A stretch of DNA of 16,139 bases, taken from Pseudomonadota bacterium. GTDB lineage: Bacteria; Pseudomonadota; Gammaproteobacteria; Pseudomonadales; UBA5518. The notes under the pieces were generated by a model. The model was not told the origin of the DNA and did no database searches. It worked only from the letters and a program-made list of their open reading frames with translations. The stretch is taken from NCBI GenBank assembly GCA_963204845.1, contig CAUJIL010000084.1, positions 1-16,139 of the forward strand, in the 5' to 3' direction. This document shows, piece after piece, positions 1 to 7,825 of this stretch; position 1 is the stretch's first letter, and each line of letters opens with the position of its first letter. The translations under genes were made by a program, and so were the position numbers.

Positions 1-2
1 TC

Positions 3-1343
3 GTGGCCGACGTGAAGGGCGATCTCGCCGGACTCGCGCGCCCCGGAACCCCGAACGAGCGCATCGGCGCGCGCTGGCAGAAGATCGGCGTCGAGCCGCC
101 GCCGTTCGCGGCCTGCCCGGTCGCGATCTGGGACGTCTATGGCGAGGCCGGCACACCGCTTCGGCTCAGCGTCTCGGAGCTCGGTCCGCAGATGCTCGCG
201 CGCATGCTCGAACTGAACGAGACGCAGGAAGCGACGCTCGCGCTGGTATTCCGCTTCGCCGACGACGAGGGCCTGCTGCTGCTCGACATGGCGGACCTGA
301 ACACCACGCTGACGCATCTGCAGGCGAACGCGGGCCAGCTGGGCGCGGACTACGCCGCGCTGTCACGCCCGTCGATCGCCGCGATCCAGCGCCGCATGAT
401 GCTGCTGGAGAACGCCGGCGCTGCCGGCTTCTTCGGCGAGCCGGCGATCGCGCTGGCGGACCTGCTGCGCACCGGCGCCGACGGCCGCGGCGTGGTCAAC
501 CTGCTCGATGCGCGCAGGCTGATCAGCCAGCCGCGACTGTACACCAGCTTCCTGCTGTGGCTGATGTCCGAGCTGTTCGAGGAGTTGCCCGAGATCGGCG
601 ACCCGGACAAGCCGCGCATCGTCTTCTTCTTCGACGAGGCGCACCTGTTGTTCGATGGAGCCTCGCGGGCGCTGGCCGAGCGCGTCGAACAGGTCGTGCG
701 GCTGATCCGCTCCAAGGGCGTGGGAATCTACTTCATCAGCCAGAGCCCGGGCGACCTGCCCGGCGACGTGCTGGCGCAGCTCGGCAACCGCGTGCAACAC
801 GCGCTGCGCGCGTACACGCCGGCGGAACAGAAAGCCGTGCGCGTGGCGGCGCGCTCGTTCCGCGTCAATCCCGCCTTCGACACCGAGGAGGTGATCTCGC
901 ACCTCGGCGTCGGCGAGGCGCTGGTTTCGACGCTGGACGAAAAGGGCGTGCCCTGCGTGGTGCAGCGCGCGCTGATCCGCCCGCCGTGTTCGCGCATGGG
1001 GCCGCTCGCCGACGACGAGCGACGCGCGGTGATCGCGGCCGACGCACTGAACGTGCGTTACGCACGGCCCCACGATCCGGTATCGGCCCACGAGGTGCTG
1101 CAACAGCGCGCGCGCGAAGCGGTTGCCGAGCGCCAGCGCCAGGAGCAGGAGCAGGAGCAGGAGCAGCAGGAGAAGCAGCAGGCCCGCGAACGCGAGACGC
1201 GCGAACGCTCCCCGCAGGCGCGGCGCTCGAATCGCCAGGGCGTCACCGAGACGCTGGTCAAGAGCGTGGTGCGCACCGTCGGCACCAGCCTGGGACGCAG
1301 CATCGTGCGCGGCATCCTCGGCTCGATCACGCGCAGCCGCTGA
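3..1343 (+). CDS. HerA-like ATPase, DUF853/YjgR family (5' truncated by window)
   Basis: This is the C-terminal 446 residues of a P-loop ATPase of the HerA/FtsK-like superfamily (DUF853, YjgR in E. coli). The reading frame is open to the left edge, so the start and the Walker A loop lie outside the window; the visible part begins with the ADVKGDLAGLARPG motif typical of the family. The Walker B strand IVFFFDEAHLL is at about residues 206-216 of the visible part, with Asp211 and Glu212 as the likely magnesium/catalytic pair, followed by a sensor-like segment YFISQSPGDLP. The tail after about residue 365 is rich in Gln, Glu and Arg and is probably a coiled coil; the final 40 residues are basic with a Gly/Ile-rich end. 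The physiological role of the family is poorly known, and ATP-driven DNA or protein translocation is only inferred. The stop is followed by a 68-base gap before the next gene on the same strand. Confidence 0.88.
   Translation: MADVKGDLAGLARPGTPNERIGARWQKIGVEPPPFAACPVAIWDVYGEAGTPLRLSVSELGPQMLARMLELNETQEATLALVFRFADDEGLLLLDMADLNTTLTHLQANAGQLGADYAALSRPSIAAIQRRMMLLENAGAAGFFGEPAIALADLLRTGADGRGVVNLLDARRLISQPRLYTSFLLWLMSELFEELPEIGDPDKPRIVFFFDEAHLLFDGASRALAERVEQVVRLIRSKGVGIYFISQSPGDLPGDVLAQLGNRVQHALRAYTPAEQKAVRVAARSFRVNPAFDTEEVISHLGVGEALVSTLDEKGVPCVVQRALIRPPCSRMGPLADDERRAVIAADALNVRYARPHDPVSAHEVLQQRAREAVAERQRQEQEQEQEQQEKQQARERETRERSPQARRSNRQGVTETLVKSVVRTVGTSLGRSIVRGILGSITRSR
1143..1166 (+). repeat. In-frame hexanucleotide repeat (GAGCAG)n
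   Basis: About four tandem copies of GAGCAG lie inside the DUF853 gene and encode the alternating Glu-Gln part of the coiled-coil tail. The unit is six bases, so gain or loss of copies would change tail length without shifting the frame. The sequence shows only the repeat; any length variation between strains is a guess. Confidence 0.75.
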
Positions 1344-1411
1344 GCGCGCAGCGCGTCACCGCCAGCTGCTATCATGTGGCTCGCTTGCGTGCTCGCATTG
1401 CGGAGGTTGCG

Positions 1412-1615
1412 ATGATCCGTCTGCTGGTCGTGCTGGCCGTCGTGGTGGTGCTGGCCTTCTACATGAACTATGCCTCGCACGACCCGGCCGGCGGCGCCGC
1501 AGAACCGCCCGAAGTCCGCTACGAGCGCGACACCCGGGATGCGCAGGCGCTCGAGCACGAGTTGCAGGAGCAGGCGCGCCAGCAGCTCGATGCAATCGAC
1601 GCGGCGAACGACTGA
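1412..1615 (+). CDS. Small single-pass membrane protein, unknown function
   Basis: This 67-residue protein starts at an ATG preceded by GGAGG (1402-1406) with a spacing of five bases. The first 20 residues form one hydrophobic segment (LLVVLAVVVVLAFYM) with an Arg just before it, so it is either an N-terminal anchor or an uncleaved signal. The rest is hydrophilic and acidic, with a Glu/Gln-rich stretch around residues 43-58 that could form a short amphipathic or coiled-coil helix. The tail is probably periplasmic if the segment acts as a signal anchor. I do not recognise a family. It lies between the DUF853 ATPase and the TonB-dependent receptor, with 25 bases to the latter, so co-transcription is plausible. 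The good Shine-Dalgarno and hydrophobic start are the main reasons for calling it. The longer upstream frame (from 557) is an artefact of the DUF853 gene. Confidence 0.72.
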   Translation: MIRLLVVLAVVVVLAFYMNYASHDPAGGAAEPPEVRYERDTRDAQALEHELQEQARQQLDAIDAAND

Positions 1616-1640
1616 GGCGCGCCGTTCTCACGGGAGACAC

Positions 1641-3743
1641 ATGAGTTCCATCACCTTCCCCTCGTCCTCGCGACGGGTTCTGTCGCGGCTCGTGATCGCC
1701 GCCGTGCTTGGCGTCGCGCTGCCGTGCGCGGCAGCGGCCCCCCGGCTGGAGACCATCGTCGTGACCGGTTCGCGTGCGCCCGAAGCGGCGCGCGATGTCG
1801 CCGCCAGCATCCGCGTGGTCGACCAGCAGGAACTGCGCCGCGTGCGCGCCCTGCACATCGCGGACTCGCTGGCGCGCGTGCCCGGCACCTGGATCACGCG
1901 CGGCAACGGCCAGGAGCACCTCACTGCGATCCGCTCGCCGGTGTTCACCGGCCCCGGCAGCTGCGGGGCGTTCTACTTCGCCGAGGACGGCCTGCGCCTG
2001 CGCCCCTCCGGGGTCTGCAACGTCAACGAGCTCGCCGAGGTGAATTACGAGCAGGCCGAACGCATCGAGGTGCTGCGCGGCCCCGGCACCGCGGTGCACG
2101 GCGGCAACGCGCAGCACGGCGTGATCAACGTGATCAGCATGGCGCCGCCGTCTGCGCGGGCAGCCAGCGTGAGCGTCGGCGGCGGCGCGAACGGCTATGC
2201 GCGGCTGCTCGCGAGCTACGGCGATGGCGATGCCGACGACGCCTGGCGCGTGAGCCTGAACACCACCCACGACGGCGGCTACAAGGACGCCTCGGGCTAC
2301 GACCTGCAGAAGCTGAGCTACCGCCACGACCACCAGTGGTCGGGGCTCAGGCTGCAGTCGTTGCTCAGCCTCGGCAACCAGAACCAGGAGACCGCGGGCT
2401 TCGTGATCGGCGAGGATGCGTATCGCGACGGCGATCGGCTGCGCGAGAACCCGAACCCGGAAGCGTTTCGCGACAACCGCACCGCGCGCTGGTACGGGCG
2501 TTTCACGCTGGACGCGGCGGGTGGCGAGCTCGCGCTCACACCGTTCTGGCGCCATCAGCGCATGCGCTTCCTGCAGCATTTCCTGCTCGGCCAGCCGCTC
2601 GAGGACAACGGTTTCGACAGCGCCGGCTGGCAGGGCGAATGGCGCCGCCCGCTCGGTGAGCAGCTCGAGCTGCTGGCCGGCGCGGACGGCGAGTGGAGCG
2701 TGAGCACGCTGGAGCAAACGCAGGAACACGTGGTGACGACCAGCCGCGTGCTGCCGGCCGGCAAGCAGTACGACTACGAGGTCGAGGGCCGCAACGGCGC
2801 GCTGTTCGCGCAACTCGACTGGGAGCCGCGCGCCGGCACCCGTCTGCAGGCCGGTGCGCGCCTCGAGCACCAGCGTTACGACTACGACAACCGCATGATC
2901 GATGGCGCCACGCGCGAGGACGGCACGCCGTGCGGCAGCAGCGCGGTGCCGCTGCCGTGCCGTTACTCGCGTCCGGCCGACCGTCGCGACGAGTTCACCG
3001 AACCGGCGTTCAATCTGGGGCTGGTGCATGAAATCGGCCCCGTACAGCGGCTCTCGCTCGGCTACGCACACGGCTTTCGTCCACCGCAGTCCGCGGAGCT
3101 GTACCGCTTGCAGGCCGGGCAGCTGGTGGCCGACATCGACGCCGAGCGCATCGACAGCATCGAGGCCGGCTGGCGCGCCGACACCGGTACGCTCGCGCTC
3201 GCGCTGAGCGCGTGGGCGATGCGCAAGGACGACGTGATCTTCCAGGACAGCGAACGCCGCAACGTCGACAACGCGGCCACCGTGCATCACGGCATCGAGT
3301 ACTCCCTGGCGTGGCGTTTCGCGCCCGGATGGCAGCTCGCGGCCGACGGCACGCGCGCGCTCCATCGCTACGACGACGACAGTCCGCTGCAGGGGCTGCC
3401 GCCCGGCACCGGCATCGCGGGCAACGAGATCGACACCGCCCCGCGCACGATGGCCTCGGTGCGCCTCGCGTGGGAACCGCGCGACGGCACCGCGATCGAG
3501 CTCGAGTGGCAACACATGGGCCGCTATTTCCTCGAGCCAACGCAGAGCCACGCCTACGACGGCCACGAGTTGCTGCATCTGCGGCTCGAGCACCGTCTGG
3601 CGCGCCATTGGGGTGTGTCGGTGCGCGTGCAGAACCTGGGCGACGAGCGCTACGCGGATCGCGCCGACTACGCGTTCGGGGAGTACCGCTATTTCATCGG
3701 CGAGCCGCGCAGCGTGTTCGTCGATCTGGACTGGCAGCTCTGA
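1641..3743 (+). CDS. TonB-dependent outer-membrane receptor
   Basis: This 700-residue outer-membrane active transporter would import a ligand into the periplasm using energy from TonB-ExbBD. A signal peptide covers about residues 1-33 (basic RR, hydrophobic core, AAA end). The TonB box is LETIVVTG at 37-44. The plug domain (about 48-168) includes the family motif ERIEVLRGPG near 140-149 and VINVIS at 161-166. The remaining roughly 530 residues are beta-barrel, rich in alternating aromatic strands and closing with a strand ending FVDLDWQL. Cys108 and Cys126 in the plug could form a disulphide, and another Cys pair lies in a predicted outer loop (the segment CGSSAVPLPC). GGGAG sits four bases before the ATG. 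The ligand cannot be read from the sequence: iron chelates, cobalamin and, given the downstream catabolic genes, hydrophobic substrates are all possible. The alanine racemase follows after seven bases. Confidence 0.92.
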   Translation: MSSITFPSSSRRVLSRLVIAAVLGVALPCAAAAPRLETIVVTGSRAPEAARDVAASIRVVDQQELRRVRALHIADSLARVPGTWITRGNGQEHLTAIRSPVFTGPGSCGAFYFAEDGLRLRPSGVCNVNELAEVNYEQAERIEVLRGPGTAVHGGNAQHGVINVISMAPPSARAASVSVGGGANGYARLLASYGDGDADDAWRVSLNTTHDGGYKDASGYDLQKLSYRHDHQWSGLRLQSLLSLGNQNQETAGFVIGEDAYRDGDRLRENPNPEAFRDNRTARWYGRFTLDAAGGELALTPFWRHQRMRFLQHFLLGQPLEDNGFDSAGWQGEWRRPLGEQLELLAGADGEWSVSTLEQTQEHVVTTSRVLPAGKQYDYEVEGRNGALFAQLDWEPRAGTRLQAGARLEHQRYDYDNRMIDGATREDGTPCGSSAVPLPCRYSRPADRRDEFTEPAFNLGLVHEIGPVQRLSLGYAHGFRPPQSAELYRLQAGQLVADIDAERIDSIEAGWRADTGTLALALSAWAMRKDDVIFQDSERRNVDNAATVHHGIEYSLAWRFAPGWQLAADGTRALHRYDDDSPLQGLPPGTGIAGNEIDTAPRTMASVRLAWEPRDGTAIELEWQHMGRYFLEPTQSHAYDGHELLHLRLEHRLARHWGVSVRVQNLGDERYADRADYAFGEYRYFIGEPRSVFVDLDWQL

Positions 3744-3750
3744 GCCGGCG

Positions 3751-4833
3751 ATGAGCCGCCCTACCCGCGCCCTCGTCGACCTGGCCGCGCTGCGCCACAA
3801 CGCGCAGCTCGCGCGCTCGCTGGCGCCCGCGGCGAGGCTGCTCGCGGTCGTGAAGTCCGACGGCTACGGGCACGGCGCGGTCGAGGTCGCGCGCGCGTTG
3901 CACGCGCATGCCGACGCGCTCGGCGTCGCCTGCATCGAGGAGGCGCAGGTGCTGCGCGCGGCGGGCCTGCGCGCACCGGTATTGCTGATGGAAGGCGTGT
4001 TCGAACCGGCCGAGCTCGCGATCGCGGCGCGCGAGAATTTCTGGCTGGTGGTCGAGAACACGCGCCAGATCGAGTGGCTTGAACGCACCCGCAGCTCGGT
4101 GCCGATAGGCGTGTGGATAAAGATCGATACCGGCATGAGCCGGCTGGGTTTCGCACCGCGGGAGCTGGGCGCGGTGCGGGCGCGGCTCGCAGCGATTCCC
4201 TCGGTTGCGCCCGGGATCGTGGTCGCTACGCACCTCGCCTGCGCGGACGAACCAGACCACGCGCTTACCCGCGCGCAGCTCGAACGCCTCGCGCAGGCCA
4301 CCGCGGGCAGCGACGCGCAACTCAGCATCGCGAACTCGCCGGCGCTGCTCGCGTGGCCCCCGGCGCGCACCGGCTGGAGCCGCGTCGGTTACATGCTCTA
4401 CGGCGGCTCGCCGTTCGCCCACACCGACCCGCTCACCGCCGGACTGCAGCCGGTGATGACGCTGGAATCGGTGATCTTGTCGCTGCGCGATCTCGCCCCC
4501 GGGGACAGCGCCGGTTACGGCGCGACGTGGACCGCACACCGGCCGACGCGGCTGGCGACCGTACCCATCGGTTACAGCGACGGATACCCGCGCAGCGCGG
4601 CCAACGGCACGCCAGTGCTGGTCGGCGGGCACCGTGCCACGCTGGCAGGACGGGTGTCGATGGACATGCTGATGGTCGATGTCAGCGAGGTGCCGGACGT
4701 GCACCCGGGCATGCCGGTGCAATTGTGGGGGCCGCAGCTCGGCGTCGACACGGTGGCCGCACACTGCGGCACCATCGGCTACGAACTGATGGTGCGCGTC
4801 TCGCCGCGCGTACCACGCGTCTACCGCTCGTAG
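3751..4833 (+). CDS. alr: Alanine racemase
   Basis: This is a PLP enzyme that interconverts L- and D-alanine, giving D-Ala for peptidoglycan, in the cytoplasm. At 360 residues it has the full family length. Lys35 in the motif VVKSDGYGHG carries the PLP aldimine and is the base for the D-isomer. Tyr256 in SAGYGATW is the opposite base. Arg131 (GMSRLGF) and Arg211 (RVGYMLYG) match the residues near the substrate and the PLP ring nitrogen. The C-terminal beta domain contains the RVSMDMLMVD motif at 301-310. The usual Pro after Arg211 is Val here, a mild departure. The gene begins seven bases after the receptor stop, so it may be read on the same transcript. Its TAG stop is formed by the GTAG head of the first REP palindrome. 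DadX cannot be excluded, but no dadA is adjacent. Confidence 0.95.
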   Translation: MSRPTRALVDLAALRHNAQLARSLAPAARLLAVVKSDGYGHGAVEVARALHAHADALGVACIEEAQVLRAAGLRAPVLLMEGVFEPAELAIAARENFWLVVENTRQIEWLERTRSSVPIGVWIKIDTGMSRLGFAPRELGAVRARLAAIPSVAPGIVVATHLACADEPDHALTRAQLERLAQATAGSDAQLSIANSPALLAWPPARTGWSRVGYMLYGGSPFAHTDPLTAGLQPVMTLESVILSLRDLAPGDSAGYGATWTAHRPTRLATVPIGYSDGYPRSAANGTPVLVGGHRATLAGRVSMDMLMVDVSEVPDVHPGMPVQLWGPQLGVDTVAAHCGTIGYELMVRVSPRVPRVYRS

Positions 4834-5037
4834 ACACTCCGGGCTGTGCCCGGACGTGAATTGTTCGGCCACAGGCCGAACCTACGCGGACACGTTCTTC
4901 CACGGACCGAACCTGCGCGGACATCGCTCGTAGGTCCGGGCTGTGCCCGGACATTCCTTGTTCGGCCACAGGCCGAACCTACGCGGACACGTTCGGCCAC
5001 GGGCCGAACCTACGGACATCTCGGGCGACGGGCCGGA
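4829..5037. repeat. REP palindrome cluster 1 (GTAG-headed)
   Basis: This stretch between two convergent genes is filled with short palindromes of two related kinds. Type A is TCCGGGCTGTGCCCGGA with a GTAG head to its left, at 4838-4854 (head separated by extra bases) and 4935-4951. Type B is TTCGGCCACAGGCCGAA with an inverted head (CTAC) to its right, at 4864-4880 and 4961-4977, with diverged copies at about 4895-4911 and at 4992-5008. Type A and B units form inverted pairs resembling BIMEs. CGCGGACA follows several B units. GTAG next to an imperfect palindrome is the hallmark of REP elements mobilised by RAYT (TnpA-REP) proteins, but no such gene is in this window. The RNA hairpins could serve as a two-way terminator or mRNA stabiliser. 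Confidence 0.88.
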
Positions 5038-5050
5038 CGATCATGGCTGC

Positions 5051-6559
5051 TCAGGTCCCCAGGATTGCCGTGCAGCGCGCGAGCTCCGCCGCGTCCGCTG
5101 CGTAATCGCGCTGGCACAGCGCTGCAAGCCGGTCGCGCGCCCGCGCGAGCACGCCCGCGCGCGCTCCCCCGGCCGCCCAGTCGCCGAGCGGCGCCGCGAT
5201 GCCCGTGAGCGCGATGCGGTTGCGCCCGCTCAACGCCGCCGGCTGTGTCGCGAGTTCGTCGAACAGCGCCTCCACGGTGGCCTCGATCGCCGCCGCATCC
5301 TCCGGCCGCAACCGCAGCAGCGCGTCGAGCCAGCGTGCGCCCCACTGCACCCGCGTCGCCGGTCCGCGCGCCGCGCGCCACGCCCGCTCGCGCCACGCGA
5401 GCGCCTCCTCCACCCGACCGAGTCGCTCCGCGATACCGGCCAGGTCGGCCATCCAGTAGTAATCGAAGCCGCCGCTGTCGATCGCCGCACGCAGCAGCGC
5501 CATTGCGCGGTCTTCCTCGCCAACGTGCGCGAGTAGCGCCGCCGCGTCGTGCAGCAGCACGCTGCGGCCCTGCAGGTCGGACGTCGCACCGCTCAGGGCA
5601 TCGACCTCGCGCAGCGCGCGCGCCCGCAGCCCGGGATCGACCTCCTCGCCCGCGAGCCGCAGCGTATCGGCTTGCGCATACAGCAGTGCGAGCCGCTGAC
5701 TGCCGCTCGCCACGGGGAACTGCCGGGCGATCCAGTCGCGCCAGTCGCCGATCACGCGCGCGCGGGCGTCGGAACCCTCGTCGCTCAGTTGCGCGATCAG
5801 TTCGCCGAGCTCCCAGGCCAGGAAGTCGCTGTCCGCGCCCGCGTCCGCCAGCAGCGCATGCACCCGTGCGAGCGCGTCGTCGCGCACCACCGCATCGTCC
5901 GCCGCGCCATCGCGCGTCAGCGCGCGCAAGTACTCCTGCTGCAGCAGCGCGCGCTCGACGCCAAGCTCCGCCGGTGCCGCATCGGCGAGCCGCCGCAGCA
6001 CCGCGCGCGCATCGCGCGGCCCCAGCGCCCGGCCGGCGTCCTGCGACCACGCATGGCTCGCGAGCAGGCGCCACTCGGTGTGACCGATAACCTCCCCACG
6101 GTCCAGATATGCCGCCAGGATGTCCGCCACCGGTGCGATGTGCTCGAGCGCCAGTTCCAGCACCTCGGCGTAGCGCGCCACGTCCGCGCCGCCGGGAATC
6201 CGGATCAGCTCACGTCCCGCGGGGTCGAACACGATCAGCGTGGGATAGCCTTGGGTGGCGAAGCGATCCTGCAGGGCCTGCGCCGCGGGCGCGTCACCGT
6301 CGATATAGACCGGGATGAACAGGCGGGTCCTGGCGATGAACGCCGGGTCGCGGAATACCGTGGACTTCAGCGCGTTGCACGGCGGACACCAGACCGCGCC
6401 CCAGTACAGGAAGACCGGTCGGTCGCTCGCGCGCGCAGCGGCGAACGCTTCGTCCACCGAACCCTCGAACCAGGCGATCGCGTCCGCGTCGCCGGCCCGG
6501 CAGCCGAGCGCGGCGAGCAGCGCGATCGCCAATGCCAGCGCGCGGGCGAACGCCGTCAA
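5051..6559 (-). CDS. Secreted thioredoxin-fold protein with helical C-terminal region
   Basis: This 502-residue protein has an N-terminal signal (about residues 1-23, hydrophobic core LALAIALLAAL). A Cys at position 20 could make it a lipoprotein, but the lipobox is weak. A thioredoxin domain of the Thioredoxin_7/DsbD-gamma kind spans about 35-140: WCPPC gives the redox pair Cys58 and Cys61, and GYPT contains the cis-proline (Pro106). The remaining 350 residues are Ala/Leu/Arg-rich and probably alpha-helical repeats resembling TPR. A role in periplasmic disulphide exchange is likely; the partner is unknown. The start is TTG, whose bases overlap the TGA stop of the crotonase gene (four-base overlap), so translation is probably coupled. 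It was chosen because the signal peptide begins there and no ATG or GTG fits. It is the last gene of the operon and ends just before REP cluster 1. Confidence 0.8.
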   Translation of the reverse strand: MTAFARALALAIALLAALGCRAGDADAIAWFEGSVDEAFAAARASDRPVFLYWGAVWCPPCNALKSTVFRDPAFIARTRLFIPVYIDGDAPAAQALQDRFATQGYPTLIVFDPAGRELIRIPGGADVARYAEVLELALEHIAPVADILAAYLDRGEVIGHTEWRLLASHAWSQDAGRALGPRDARAVLRRLADAAPAELGVERALLQQEYLRALTRDGAADDAVVRDDALARVHALLADAGADSDFLAWELGELIAQLSDEGSDARARVIGDWRDWIARQFPVASGSQRLALLYAQADTLRLAGEEVDPGLRARALREVDALSGATSDLQGRSVLLHDAAALLAHVGEEDRAMALLRAAIDSGGFDYYWMADLAGIAERLGRVEEALAWRERAWRAARGPATRVQWGARWLDALLRLRPEDAAAIEATVEALFDELATQPAALSGRNRIALTGIAAPLGDWAAGGARAGVLARARDRLAALCQRDYAADAAELARCTAILGT

Positions 6560-7323
6560 CGGCCCTTGTAGACCGCGGCCCGCTTCTCGAGGTACGAGCG
6601 CGGTCCTTCCTGGGCATCCTCGGAATTGCGCACCTGCTGGAACAGCGCGTTCTCGAGCACGAAAGCCTTCTCGTGCTCCCACGCGCGCACCGCGATCTCT
6701 TTCGCGACGCGCACTGCGAGCGGCGCGTTCGCGGCGACGATCTCCGCGAGTTTCAGCGCCTCCTCCACCGCCTGCTCCGGACGATCGACCAGCCGGTTCA
6801 CCAACCCCACGTCGTAGGCGCGCTCGGCCGAGATCGGCCGCCCGGTCAGCAGAATCTCCATCGAGATGTTCCATGGCACCGCCCGCGGCAAACGTACATG
6901 CGACCCACCGGCGGGGATCATACCCCAGCGCACCTCACCGAGCGCGAAGCTGGCGTTGCGCGAAGCCACGCACATGTCGGCGCCGAGGATCAGCTCCAGC
7001 GTCGCGAAACCGTTCACCGCGGTGATGATCGGCTTGAAGATGTCGCTGTAGACCCGCTTGGTCGGGTCGACGTTGATGCGGTAGCGCCCCGAGGTGATGG
7101 CGGGGATCATCGTGTCGAGGTCGCCGCCGGCGCACCACGCCTTGTCGCCGGTGCTGGCAAGCACCGCCACGCGCAGCTCCGGGTCGGCGTTGAAGTCGTC
7201 GAAACACGCGTAGAACGAATCGATCATCTCCGGCGTGAAGCAGTTGCGCGCCTCCGGACGATTGAAGGTCATGATCGCGATTGGTCCGCGTTTCTCGTAC
7301 AGGAAGTGCTCCATTCCGGGCAT
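6556..7323 (-). CDS. Enoyl-CoA hydratase/isomerase family protein (crotonase)
   Basis: This 255-residue crotonase-fold protein would hydrate or isomerise an enoyl-CoA during beta-oxidation-like breakdown in the cytoplasm. Family landmarks are FNRPEARN near residue 20, the first oxyanion-hole segment WCAGGDL at 63-69, Glu110 (in TLELIL) and Glu130 (in LGEVRWG), which match the two catalytic glutamates of rat enoyl-CoA hydratase (Glu144 and Glu164), then GLVNRLV and a helical tail. The segment before Glu110 is odd: most relatives have NGxxxGGGxE, whereas this protein reads NGFATLE, about three residues shorter and without the glycines that supply the second oxyanion NH. GAGGAG lies seven bases upstream of the ATG. 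The gene is 45 bases after the DUF35 gene and overlaps the thioredoxin-fold gene. The substrate is probably a steroid or isoprenoid side-chain CoA ester (inference). Confidence 0.88.
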   Translation of the reverse strand: MPGMEHFLYEKRGPIAIMTFNRPEARNCFTPEMIDSFYACFDDFNADPELRVAVLASTGDKAWCAGGDLDTMIPAITSGRYRINVDPTKRVYSDIFKPIITAVNGFATLELILGADMCVASRNASFALGEVRWGMIPAGGSHVRLPRAVPWNISMEILLTGRPISAERAYDVGLVNRLVDRPEQAVEEALKLAEIVAANAPLAVRVAKEIAVRAWEHEKAFVLENALFQQVRNSEDAQEGPRSYLEKRAAVYKGR

Positions 7324-7368
7324 GTCGATACTCCTCGTTCGGGTTGGGTCAGGGTCGGGGTGCGCTAC

Positions 7369-7785
7369 TCAGGCGCGCCGGAACTTCGGCAGGGTCAGTG
7401 AATCGTCGACGCGTTCGAAGACGACCGCGACGGGCATCCCCCGCACCAGTTCCTCGGGTGGGCAGTCGATGACCCAGCTGATCATCCGCACGCCCTCCTC
7501 GAGTTCGATCATCGCCGGCGCATAAGGCAGCTGCTCGGCGAAGGCCGGGTGCATCGGCCGATGCACCACGGTCCACGTGAACAGGCGTCCGCGGCCGCTC
7601 GAGCGCGCCCATTCCCATTCCCAGGAACCGCAGTCGGCGCACATCAGCCGCGGTACGTGGCGCCAGGTGCCGCAGTTGCCGCACTGCTGGAACCGCAACT
7701 CGCCGCGCGCGCAGAAGTCGTAGAACTCCGCGGTCATCCCCTCCATGGTGGGTACCGGACGCTGGTAGGCGCTGGTCGTGCTCAC
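7369..7785 (-). CDS. DUF35 zinc-ribbon/OB-fold protein, partner of the thiolase-fold protein
   Basis: This 138-residue protein has the two-part DUF35 layout. A rubredoxin-like zinc ribbon has Cys35, Cys38, Cys49 and Cys52 (CxxC-x10-CxxC), and an OB-fold of beta strands follows from about residue 65 (GRLFTWTVVHRP) to the end. DUF35 proteins such as ChsH2 bind thiolase-fold enzymes and help present acyl-CoA. The thiolase-fold gene ends 40 bases upstream on the same strand, which supports such a complex. I chose GTG at 7785 because GGAGGA (7793-7798) precedes it by seven bases. An ATG at 7800 is in frame but has no good ribosome site, and one further upstream would overlap the thiolase gene. Family assignment is secure; the exact partner is inferred from order. 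Confidence 0.87.
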   Translation of the reverse strand: MSTTSAYQRPVPTMEGMTAEFYDFCARGELRFQQCGNCGTWRHVPRLMCADCGSWEWEWARSSGRGRLFTWTVVHRPMHPAFAEQLPYAPAMIELEEGVRMISWVIDCPPEELVRGMPVAVVFERVDDSLTLPKFRRA

Positions 7786-7825
7786 GCGCTGTTCCTCCAT
7801 TCGCTGAGTGGTACGGATGCCGGGT

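Noticed and set aside
557..1411. Long 5' extension of the small membrane protein frame
   Set aside because: It overlaps the DUF853 gene out of frame. The hydrophobic start and GGAGG at 1402 mark the real beginning at 1412.
1356..3800. 814-codon open frame on the minus strand over the receptor gene
   Set aside because: High GC keeps antisense frames open. The translation is low-complexity Arg/Ala/Val/His without recognisable motifs, and the plus-strand receptor is unmistakable.
4829..5037. CRISPR array
   Set aside because: The repeats are short palindromes in alternating orientation with irregular spacing and no unique spacers of constant length; REP elements explain them.
6560..6874. N-terminal extension of the thioredoxin-fold protein
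   Set aside because: The extra 105 codons lie wholly within the crotonase gene in another frame and have Arg/Gly-rich low-complexity composition; the signal peptide begins at the TTG.
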